The notes below the pieces were generated by a model, which was not told the DNA's origin, did no database searches, and saw only the letters and a list, made by a program, of their open reading frames with translations. This document shows, piece after piece, positions 7,889 to 14,979 of a stretch of DNA of 22,160 bases. The DNA is from Actinomycetes bacterium (lineage in GTDB: Bacteria; Actinomycetota; Acidimicrobiia; Acidimicrobiales; Acidimicrobiaceae). Numbering within the stretch: position 1 is the first letter of the stretch; every line of letters starts with the position of its first letter. A program made the translations under genes and the position numbers. The stretch covers positions 1 through 22,160 of the forward strand of contig JAKBGL010000007.1 of the NCBI GenBank assembly GCA_021833085.1, in the 5' to 3' direction.

Positions 7889-8210
7889 AACATCACTATA
7901 GCGAATCCAAAAAAACTAATTCATGATAGTTGGTCAGATATATAGAGAAAAACTTAGATAAATCCGCGATCTCCTATTATTGTAAGTCGGTTCAAAGCTT
8001 GATTTAAAAAAACTCTTTAGGATTCGGTTACATCACGATAGCAATTGATCCTTCAGCACACCGTTCATGTAGTCCTCTATTGAAATTCACAGTAATTACT
8101 TTGAAAACACCGCTAAAATAGCGTCCAACTAGGATCACTATCGTGGCCTTTGCCTATAGAACATCTCTTTAGAGACCAAAGGTCAGCCTCATCCTTGAAA
8201 GGAAGGCGTC
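7889..8210. promoter_or_regulatory. Divergent intergenic region between DUF1707 cluster and TetR gene
   Basis: About 320 bases holding the promoters of both directions. For the minus strand, TATAGT at 7895-7900 is the likely -10 box of a leaderless DUF1707 message. For the plus strand, TATAGA at 8155-8160 is a possible -10, and the tetR ribosome binding site AAAGGA precedes the ATG at 8211. A perfect short inverted repeat, CGCTA-AAA-TAGCG at 8111-8123, could be an operator for the TetR protein. CCTTTG/CAAAGG (about 8147-8182) could form a leader hairpin. Confidence 0.4.
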
Positions 8211-8717
8211 ATGGGTAGAACTCCAGACCCCCGAAGAAAAGAAGAACTCATAAACGACTCCGTATCTTACGTTCTAACTCACGGCGTAGCAACTTTGAGC
8301 CTAAGGCCACTGGCTGCCTCTTTAGATACCTCTGCAAGAAACCTCCTCTACCACTTTGAGACATCGGCAAAGCTTCTTGAACTCATTATGGACGAGATAA
8401 GGTTTCGAGAGATCGAGTCATTGAGAACTGACCTAAAAAACTCAAAGACCGAGGCAGAGATCGAAGACGCAATCAATCAGCACATCGAAAACTTCAAAAC
8501 AACCATGAGAGCCTACATTGAGTACTCCTTTTCAATCTCATTTAACAATGCTCATCGACGTACATACCTAGGTGACGTGGTTGCAAGGTGGAGGGAGGCA
8601 CTAAAAGAGATGGCACCTACCGACCTTTTGACATCATCGTTCATTGACCAGGAACTCGATAACGCCTTTGGGACCATACTGCTGCGCCTGAGTAATATAC
8701 GGCAGATAGACCTTTGA
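8211..8717 (+). CDS. TetR family transcriptional regulator, short C-terminus
   Basis: A 168-residue protein with a typical TetR N-terminal DNA-binding domain: ATLSLRPLAASLDTSARNLLYHF at about residues 27-49 covers the helix-turn-helix. The C-terminal ligand-binding part is helical but ends at residue 168, shorter than the usual ~190-200, stopping after LRLSNIRQIDL where related proteins usually have another stretch of helix. The stop context is CTT-TGA. AAAGGA seven bases before the ATG supports the start. It is convergent with the oxyanion transporter operon and separate from it; its likely target is its own promoter (a short palindrome lies at 8111-8123). The ligand is unknown. Confidence 0.8.
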   Translation: MGRTPDPRRKEELINDSVSYVLTHGVATLSLRPLAASLDTSARNLLYHFETSAKLLELIMDEIRFREIESLRTDLKNSKTEAEIEDAINQHIENFKTTMRAYIEYSFSISFNNAHRRTYLGDVVARWREALKEMAPTDLLTSSFIDQELDNAFGTILLRLSNIRQIDL

Positions 8718-8766
8718 GAGGTGCTCAAAGAGCAATAAGACGTCCTCCTTACCCTAACACACAGAA

Positions 8767-8782
8767 CTCCTTTCCCAAGGAG
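8767..8782. terminator. Possible bidirectional hairpin between convergent genes
   Basis: CTCCTT-TCCC-AAGGAG, a six-base stem with a four-base loop, lies between the tetR stop and the transporter stop. No clear T-run follows on either strand, so termination is only suggested by position. A smaller GCTC-AAA-GAGC lies just upstream. Confidence 0.3.
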
Positions 8783-8794
8783 CAATGTCTTGGC

Positions 8795-10624
8795 TCAGTG
8801 CAACTCTAGAAGTGCTGCAACAGCCACGTTAATTTTTTCACCGACGTTTAACTCAATCGATAAGTCTGACTCCACGACGATCTCGTCCCTCAGACCTTCG
8901 ACACCGAGGAGGATTCGCACTTTCCGTCCAAGACGCCTAAAGATTATAATCTCGCCAGTAAACCAAAACCGGACCCCGCTTTTATTCTCATCGATGTAAA
9001 CCACAAAATCTGTAGCTCTAACCGCAACGTAACGTGTCGATTCAGAGATATTCAAATCCGGGACTCTAAGTTTTACAAACTCAATAGGGAAGAAATTTTC
9101 AACACCTAAGACCGCTGCTTCTTCTACTGTTCTTGGCGAACCAAAGATCTCCTCCGCACCTCCGGCTGAAATAGTGCAACCGTGGGCTAGTACGACAACA
9201 TCATCGCCTAACACTACTGCTTCTTCTGGATCATGCGTTACGAGAACCAAGATGGTTGGATTTTCAGCTGTCCAAAGCATAACCTTACGCTGGATCTTCT
9301 TTCGAAGAGCAAAGTCCATGGCGGCAAACGGCTCATCAAGTAACACAAGGTGAGGACGGGTTAGGAACGCTCTAACCAAAGCCACTAGCTGACGTTGACC
9401 ACCGGACAAAGACGCTCCTTCTTTGTCTAACAGTTCCTCTATATCGAAGCGGCTAATAAGCTCTTCAAAGAACATCTTCGAAGTAGCATTTCTCCTTCGC
9501 ACAATCTCTAACTCATCTTTTACCTTATATCCCTTTGACACCCCCGAGGACTGGGGAACCCAAGTCACCTTGTATCGACCGAGATAGCCGTCCTTGGGAA
9601 CCCCTACAGTATCTGACACCCTAAGATAGCTAGCTTTAGAGACCTGGTTGAGGCGCGACACTCCCGCTAGGTACGAAAGCGCTAATGACTTCCCTGATCC
9701 CGAGAAACCCAAGATCGAAAGCGACTCAAAGGGTTGCTCGCACGACAATGATACCGAGAAGTCCTTGACGGAACCTTCGACGTTAAAGCTTGCATTCAAC
9801 TCGTTTGGACCGGCCGAGCGATTGCGTTCCTGCTGCACCTCTCGCTGTAGAGCTTTGACCACCCATCTTGGAGATGGAAGGGATAAAAAGACAACAGAGC
9901 CAAGGGCTCCAAGGACCAACGTGACGAGTACTATGCCGACTGCAGATGGAACGCCAAAACCCGAGAACTGAACGTATGTAAATATAGGCAAGGAGTACGG
10001 GTGATAGGCGACAAGGATCGTGGCACCAAACTCCCCAAAGGCTCTGAGCCATCCAAGAGCCAACGCACTCTTTAACGGCCGCCAACTCTCAACTAGGGAG
10101 AAGGCTATAAAGGTTCGAGTTTTGGAGAATCCTAAAGTACTGGCCACAGCAACGGTCTCGGGGCCGCTGGCAGTAAATGCGGAACGAGAGATCTCAAATA
10201 CAAATGGCAAAGATACAAATAGCTGCGCCAACGTTACCGCAGCAAAGGAGTTCACTAGCGAGCCGTGAAACGCACGACCTATCAGGGTATAGGGTCCAAA
10301 GGCAAGTAACAGCATAACTCCAGCGACTAGAGGTGGAAGACCAAGTGGTAGCCGCACGAGATCACCTAGAACTCTCGTCCACTTAGAAGTAGAGTTTGCC
10401 ACTAAAAATGCTAACGGGATAGCTACTAGTGCATCTATAATCGTTGCAAGCGTCGTAGCACCCACCGAGACAAACGCTGCCGAGCTCACGCCTGAGAAGT
10501 TGACCTGGTTCCAATTTGCGACAACAAAGGAGAAAAATGCCAGCAGCGGGGCGGCAAGATAGAGAACTCCGAGGGTCGCAAGCCCACTTAGTAAACCTCC
10601 CCCAAAGGTGCTGCTTCGAGACAT
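8795..10624 (-). CDS. Fused molybdate/tungstate-type ABC transporter permease-ATPase (ModB-ModC-TOBE)
   Basis: A single 609-residue chain holding both inner-membrane and ATPase parts of an oxyanion importer. Residues 1-270 form a ModB-like permease with several membrane helices and the coupling-loop motif GWLRAFGEFGATILVAYHPY. Residues ~285-510 form the ABC ATPase: Walker A GFSGSGKS (~303), signature LSGGQRQ (~405), Walker B LVLLDEP (~426) and H-loop VTHD. The last ~80 residues resemble a TOBE/Mop-type oxyanion-binding regulatory domain. A fused ModBC chain would dimerise to form the full transporter. The frame opens at a TTG (10633), but I prefer the ATG at 10624; neither has a strong Shine-Dalgarno. 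It follows the binding-protein gene by 21 bases. Sulfate as substrate cannot be excluded. Confidence 0.85.
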   Translation of the reverse strand: MSRSSTFGGGLLSGLATLGVLYLAAPLLAFFSFVVANWNQVNFSGVSSAAFVSVGATTLATIIDALVAIPLAFLVANSTSKWTRVLGDLVRLPLGLPPLVAGVMLLLAFGPYTLIGRAFHGSLVNSFAAVTLAQLFVSLPFVFEISRSAFTASGPETVAVASTLGFSKTRTFIAFSLVESWRPLKSALALGWLRAFGEFGATILVAYHPYSLPIFTYVQFSGFGVPSAVGIVLVTLVLGALGSVVFLSLPSPRWVVKALQREVQQERNRSAGPNELNASFNVEGSVKDFSVSLSCEQPFESLSILGFSGSGKSLALSYLAGVSRLNQVSKASYLRVSDTVGVPKDGYLGRYKVTWVPQSSGVSKGYKVKDELEIVRRRNATSKMFFEELISRFDIEELLDKEGASLSGGQRQLVALVRAFLTRPHLVLLDEPFAAMDFALRKKIQRKVMLWTAENPTILVLVTHDPEEAVVLGDDVVVLAHGCTISAGGAEEIFGSPRTVEEAAVLGVENFFPIEFVKLRVPDLNISESTRYVAVRATDFVVYIDENKSGVRFWFTGEIIIFRRLGRKVRILLGVEGLRDEIVVESDLSIELNVGEKINVAVAALLELH

Positions 10625-10645
10625 TTTGGCCAATCTCTACTTCGT

Positions 10646-11596
10646 TTACTTGATGATCGATCGAAGAGGAGCTGGAACGAGATCTACCGCCCCAGAGAGT
10701 TTCGGCGCAACAAGGGTGAGTCCAACCTTCTTTAAAAGACTTTGACCCTTTGGGGAGTAGAGGAACTGAATCAAAGACTCGGCTCCCTTCAAATGAGGCG
10801 CTCCTTTGACAAGCGCAACTGTAAACGTGGCGCCAAGATCGATTCCCGTTGATATAGTGGGGATCTTAGCAAGTGCAGCTTCATTAGAGTAGAAAAATCC
10901 CGCGTCGAGTTGACCTGCCTCAAGTCTGGAGACCAACGTCTCTTCAGGAAAGACCTGCGCGGGATTTTCGGTGGGGCCAAGTACCTTGCGCACAAGTCCA
11001 GGGTCATGCAACTTCGCCGCCTCCTCTTTCACAAGTTTTATAGTAAGAACTCCTTTAGGATCGAGCTTCGGATCAGTCCGACCCAATAGAAACCCTCTTT
11101 CAGTCATGACTTGATACCAGGGCTTCTTCCTAAGTTGGCCAGCAAAGGATGAGTTTGGATTGTACCCAATGACGAGCGGTGCTTTCGCTAGGTATAGGTA
11201 CCAATTCACCCAGTTTCCATTGGCTTGTCCCTCTAAGGTAGCGTCTACCGAAGGCGATGCGGAGATAAAGACATCTGCAACTTCAACCCTATCTTTTATC
11301 TCATTTGCTAGCGCAGAGGCGCCACCAGGCAGTCCCTCTAAGGTAAAGCCGGTAGCTCTATCGAAAGCGGGTCCAATCACCTTAGTCACAGCGCCCACCA
11401 ACGATCCAGCATAAAGAACGTCAACTGGGCCTGATCCTTTAATAATACCGGAGCTCTGAGTTGAAGCTGGAGAGACAGAGGTCGCACTTGCCGACAGTGC
11501 TCCATTCCCACAAGCACTTGTTAACATACCTCCCAGCAATGCCAAGGAGATAACCTTTGGAAAAGTACCGACAGATCGCACCAGAGAACATCTCAA
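10646..11596 (-). CDS. Molybdate/tungstate-type ABC transporter substrate-binding lipoprotein
   Basis: A 316-residue type II periplasmic-binding-protein of the ModA/WtpA kind: VDVLYAGSLVGAVTKVIGPAF at the mature N-terminus, then LPGGASALANEIK, ADVFISASPS, LVIGYNPNS and DAGFFYSNEA are characteristic. The N-terminus is a lipoprotein signal peptide with lipobox MLTSAC, acylated cysteine at about residue 29. I chose the TTG at 11596 because GGAGG lies eight bases upstream and the signal peptide then has normal length; the frame itself is open from further upstream (11680), overlapping the regulator gene. It sits 22 bases after the regulator stop and 21 bases before the permease-ATPase, so one operon. 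The lipid anchor suits a Gram-positive actinobacterium. Molybdate versus tungstate is not resolvable here. Confidence 0.85.
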   Translation of the reverse strand: MRCSLVRSVGTFPKVISLALLGGMLTSACGNGALSASATSVSPASTQSSGIIKGSGPVDVLYAGSLVGAVTKVIGPAFDRATGFTLEGLPGGASALANEIKDRVEVADVFISASPSVDATLEGQANGNWVNWYLYLAKAPLVIGYNPNSSFAGQLRKKPWYQVMTERGFLLGRTDPKLDPKGVLTIKLVKEEAAKLHDPGLVRKVLGPTENPAQVFPEETLVSRLEAGQLDAGFFYSNEAALAKIPTISTGIDLGATFTVALVKGAPHLKGAESLIQFLYSPKGQSLLKKVGLTLVAPKLSGAVDLVPAPLRSIIK

Positions 11597-11618
11597 CGAC
11601 AAATCCTCCCTATCATAA

Positions 11619-12611
11619 TCAACGGTATCCCGAGATTGCCTGTAGCTCGAGGCGAAATCTTTGAGAAGTGATCTCCTCACCTACCTTGGCCAAAAGTCGC
11701 TCGTCAATAGCGCCTTTGTCGTACAGGAGCTCACTGCACTGCCAATCGACACTGACAAAGTGTAGTCCGTGAGCAAGAGCCGACGAAATAGACGTAAGAC
11801 CGACATCGGCAGATCCCACAACTAGCTGTGTCGCTACCTGCTCATGATCTTTGCAACGAAGAAAACGTTCAAAAGCCTGCAGAGGATCCATACGCAAATG
11901 TGCCAGTTCTGAAAGCATAAAGTCAAAGACTCCTGAGCCCTCCGGTCGGCCCGCAAAGACGACATCAGATCCCACTAGATCGATAAACGACCCCGAAGTG
12001 GAGAATCCAGGTCGATACGCTAGTACAAGCTCCCACTTCGGTAGCGGGATCGACTCGAACCCTTGAGTATCTACCTGAGACCCCTCGGAGTGATGAAGAA
12101 CGGCAAAATGAGTGTTTCGATCCTTAAGGTCCGAAATAGAGTCACGATTGGGCTTATTAAGCCAGCGATGATGGACCTTCGTTCCATACATCTCCACATA
12201 CTGCGACAGTACCGCAAGAGCAGGATCACAACCTGTGTAGATAGTCGACTCCCAGCCCGAAAGCGAGATCTCTTTTACGCCATCTTTACCCTCATATCCT
12301 AATAAATCAGCGCCCATCGTCGTACCTTGGTGATCACTAGGCAGCTTTATTAGCCGCCTTTTGCCACCGAAATCAGCGACCATGAAGCGTGAGATCTCTA
12401 GTGCCTCTGGTTCAGTACAAGCCGCTTCGTCGCCAAAGAGGCACTCTACTGAGCTTCGAAGAACCTCAGCTATCTTTAAGGCTACGTCAACTCTCGGAGC
12501 AGAAGCCATGGACTCAACAGCGATATAAGACTGCCTAGATAGACCAACCCAAGAAGCAGTCTCCTGCTGAGTGAGACCGAGTTCAAGGCGTCGATCTTTG
12601 ATCTTTGACAC
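11619..12611 (-). CDS. XRE-type HTH regulator fused to a periplasmic-binding-protein-like domain
   Basis: A 330-residue one-component regulator. Residues 1-65 are a Cro/C1-type helix-turn-helix (KIKDRRLELGLTQQETASWVG, then LSRQSYIAVES). From about residue 100 to 310 is a PBP-like domain with TGCDPALAVLSQYVE, a DxxR linker, LVLAYRPG, VFAGRPEGSGVFDFML and SADVGLTSISSALAHGL, resembling the domain found in regulators next to molybdate/tungstate ABC genes. It is the first gene of the operon with the binding protein and permease-ATPase, so it likely senses the same oxyanion. I chose the GTG at 12611 rather than upstream starts because the helix-turn-helix begins there and TATATT lies seven bases before it, fitting a leaderless mRNA. 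Upstream codons run into the inverted repeat and encode unlikely sequence. Confidence 0.8.
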   Translation of the reverse strand: MSKIKDRRLELGLTQQETASWVGLSRQSYIAVESMASAPRVDVALKIAEVLRSSVECLFGDEAACTEPEALEISRFMVADFGGKRRLIKLPSDHQGTTMGADLLGYEGKDGVKEISLSGWESTIYTGCDPALAVLSQYVEMYGTKVHHRWLNKPNRDSISDLKDRNTHFAVLHHSEGSQVDTQGFESIPLPKWELVLAYRPGFSTSGSFIDLVGSDVVFAGRPEGSGVFDFMLSELAHLRMDPLQAFERFLRCKDHEQVATQLVVGSADVGLTSISSALAHGLHFVSVDWQCSELLYDKGAIDERLLAKVGEEITSQRFRLELQAISGYR

Positions 12612-12618
12612 GAAGACT

Positions 12619-12624
12619 AATATA
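12619..12624 (-). promoter_or_regulatory. -10 box of leaderless promoter for the oxyanion operon
   Basis: TATATT on the minus strand, seven bases before the GTG start at 12611. No good -35 match is seen, but the -35 zone lies inside the left arm of the inverted repeat at 12631-12652. Confidence 0.4.
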
Positions 12625-12630
12625 ACATAG

Positions 12631-12681
12631 ATGTAAAGACAACATGACATATATCGTGAATATGTCGTGTTGTCTTTACAT
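12631..12681. promoter_or_regulatory. Long near-perfect inverted repeat, probable operator of the oxyanion operon
   Basis: Two 22-base arms (12631-12652 and 12660-12681) with one mismatch, separated by seven bases. The left arm begins ATGTAAAGACAACA and ends GACATAT. The repeat covers the -35 zone of the regulator's promoter and includes the stop codon of the upstream amidase gene. Position and symmetry suggest binding by the adjacent XRE-type regulator; it could also form a hairpin at the end of the amidase message. The identity of the binding protein is inference. Confidence 0.6.
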
Positions 12682-14052
12682 GTTATTCGAGAAGAGTGCC
12701 TCGATGAAGCTCCCGTACGCCATAAGCTCAAGGTCTCTTCCTACTCTACCCACTAATTGAACGCCTATTGGGAAAGAGGATCTGCTTAGTTGAAAAGGTA
12801 CGGTAGCCGATGGAGCTCTCGTCATATTGAAGGGGTAGGTAAATCGCACCCAGTTTGAATCATCAAATTCGCCCTTGCCCTGGGTGGTAAGTTCAGGAGG
12901 AGTACTCGCACACGTCGGAGTCATAAGCAGATCAAATCCTTGCATCTTATCGATAACTCTCCGTGAGATCTCATAGGACACACTTTGCGCTCTGAGAAGG
13001 TCTTGTGCCTTTAGGTCCATAACGTACTCTAGCCACTGTCTAGTTACGGGTTCGACCACCTCCCATCCACCTGTCCTTAGATCTTTCTCTACCCCAGATA
13101 GCGTGTAGGCCAGAGCCAAAGTCATAAATGGCTCTAACGGGTCTTCGTCTAAAATATCCTCGACTACCTCTACAGCTATACCTTGTGACTCGATTAATGA
13201 CAGCGCCTTGTCGAACGCCGCCGAAACCTCAGGCGTAGTAGGTGCATACCCTAGAGTCTTTGAAGCCAGGATCCGACATGGCGATCGCTGTGAGGCCCAG
13301 TACTGATAAAAGAGTCCAAATGGACGCTCTTTGGAGCGGAAGTCCCTCTCATCAGGGCCAACCACTTCATCAAGGACGTAAGCGATCTCCTTCAAAGTCG
13401 CCGCCATCGGACCCACGCTACTCAGGTCACCCCAGGAACCATTCGAAGGTTCTACGGGGATCTGCCCAAAGGAGCACTTAAATCCCGAGATACCACATGC
13501 CGCAGAGGGAATGCGTATAGACCCGCCTCCGTCTGATCCGGTAGCAAGGGGGGTTAGGCCACCTGAAATCGCCGCGGCAGATCCACCAGAGGAGCCTCCA
13601 GCTGTTCTAGAAAGGTCCAGGGGGTTTCTAGTATCTCCAAAAACAGCATTTGTCGTCTCGGACCTTAAGCCAAACTCTGAAGTATTAGTCTTCCCCACGA
13701 CGATCGCCCCCTGAGCAATCAGCCTGTTTACCATGATAGAACTTGCCTTTGAGGGCGGACTCAAGCGATATAGCGCAGATCCTTTAGTGGTGGTAAATCC
13801 ACTGACATCCTCGAGGTCTTTTACTCCAAACGGCACACCTAACAGTCTCCCGTTAGTCTCTCGTTTAACGATCGCCTGATCTATCAGATCTGCATCGGCA
13901 AGCGCCCGGTCAAGATCTACCGATACGAAAGCTCCGATCTCGCTATTTTTCATCACATAGTTTGAAACAAACTCAGATAGCACCTCACGAGCTGAGATTA
14001 CCTTGTTTGCGACCATGTCAGAGATAACGACAAGATCAACGCCCAAAAACAC
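12676..14052 (-). CDS. Amidase-signature family hydrolase
   Basis: A 458-residue enzyme of the amidase-signature family, which hydrolyses C-N amide bonds by a Ser-cisSer-Lys mechanism. All three catalytic residues are visible: Lys78 in GVPFGVKDLEDVSG, the cis-serine in AGGSSGGSAA (about Ser154) and Ser178 in TGSDGGGSIRIPSA. Length is normal for a stand-alone amidase. It could be called GatA-like, but no gatB or gatC is near and the C-terminus is amidase-like. The GTG start has GGAAGG seven bases upstream; an in-frame ATG twelve codons later has no such site. The gene ends inside the inverted repeat that fronts the oxyanion operon. Substrate unknown. Confidence 0.85.
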   Translation of the reverse strand: MFLGVDLVVISDMVANKVISAREVLSEFVSNYVMKNSEIGAFVSVDLDRALADADLIDQAIVKRETNGRLLGVPFGVKDLEDVSGFTTTKGSALYRLSPPSKASSIMVNRLIAQGAIVVGKTNTSEFGLRSETTNAVFGDTRNPLDLSRTAGGSSGGSAAAISGGLTPLATGSDGGGSIRIPSAACGISGFKCSFGQIPVEPSNGSWGDLSSVGPMAATLKEIAYVLDEVVGPDERDFRSKERPFGLFYQYWASQRSPCRILASKTLGYAPTTPEVSAAFDKALSLIESQGIAVEVVEDILDEDPLEPFMTLALAYTLSGVEKDLRTGGWEVVEPVTRQWLEYVMDLKAQDLLRAQSVSYEISRRVIDKMQGFDLLMTPTCASTPPELTTQGKGEFDDSNWVRFTYPFNMTRAPSATVPFQLSRSSFPIGVQLVGRVGRDLELMAYGSFIEALFSNNM

Positions 14053-14202
14053 CTAATGACCTTCCGCGACGAGACCGAAGTCGTCTGTTTAACGTAGATA
14101 AGCTGTCACAACTTAACAACCAAAAGCTTTGCCGTGTATCACAAGCTATAGATTCTCCGAGCAAAAACTCTCAGCGCAGAAACTATATCGAGTCCATAAC
14201 TC

Positions 14203-14880
14203 TTATCCCTGAGGCGGGAGAAGGCCATCGGCGAGCTTCTCCGCCATTGCCCAGCCAAAAACTACAAGAGAATCACAGTTTGACGCATTGACGTTCTCAA
14301 AGAACTGTCCATACCCTGACGAGTCTCGCCGCGTTAGATCACCATATACCAAGTATCCAACCGTTGATGCATCGCCGTTTATGATAAAGGTCTTGTCGTC
14401 AAGTTGTGATTCAGCTCCGTATCTCTTGGCTAGCCTTCGAGCCCAGGCTCGTTCTTCACCAGTTGGCTTGTGCCCCGGCCTAGGAACGATATCCTCAAGG
14501 CCTGCGTACAGATCATAGCCATCGAGCGAGACCATGCGAACCCCGACCAACACGTCTTCATCAGGGAAAGCAAGTAACGCCTTTCGGTACTGTTCAGCAA
14601 GGAGTTCGAAGAGATAGTCCTTTTCAAAGGAGTCTTCCTTCGACACCGACAGACCAATCAAGATACAGGGAGTACCGCCTATTCGTTCGAGTGTATAAAA
14701 TACGAACCCACAAAGCTCACCATCTTGTCGAATGTAAGAACAAAGTACCCAGTCTTCGCGTAGTTTCGATAGAAAACCTATATCAAAACCAGCTCCCCTA
14801 GATAAGGCAAGCTCTGCGAACTCTGCAAGTTCTGCATCTCCGACAGTGATTGCGTCGCCGGTCGTTACGTCAATAGCCAT
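14203..14880 (-). CDS. Unrecognised 225-residue protein, possibly acetyltransferase-like
   Basis: I do not recognise the family with confidence. The protein is acidic and soluble, with alternating strands and helices (WVLCSYIRQDGELCGFVFYTLERIGG, then CILIGLSVS) that recall the core sheet of GNAT-type folds, and it ends with a conserved-looking SLVVFGWAMAEKLADGLLP. I see no acetyl-CoA loop signature, so the GNAT suggestion is weak. The frame opens at a TTG at 14952, but the ATG at 14880 has GGAG ten bases upstream and gives a cleaner N-terminus (MAIDVTTGDAITV). It lies 100 bases downstream of dnaE in the same direction and may be cotranscribed with it. Confidence 0.6.
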   Translation of the reverse strand: MAIDVTTGDAITVGDAELAEFAELALSRGAGFDIGFLSKLREDWVLCSYIRQDGELCGFVFYTLERIGGTPCILIGLSVSKEDSFEKDYLFELLAEQYRKALLAFPDEDVLVGVRMVSLDGYDLYAGLEDIVPRPGHKPTGEERAWARRLAKRYGAESQLDDKTFIINGDASTVGYLVYGDLTRRDSSGYGQFFENVNASNCDSLVVFGWAMAEKLADGLLPPQG

Positions 14881-14979
14881 ATTTGAGCTACTCCTATTTT
14901 CCGTGAACGTTACTACCATGCTACCACTAATCACCGTACTATGCAGTAGCAAGGCGGCCCTTATATCTGCAAATAGTCG

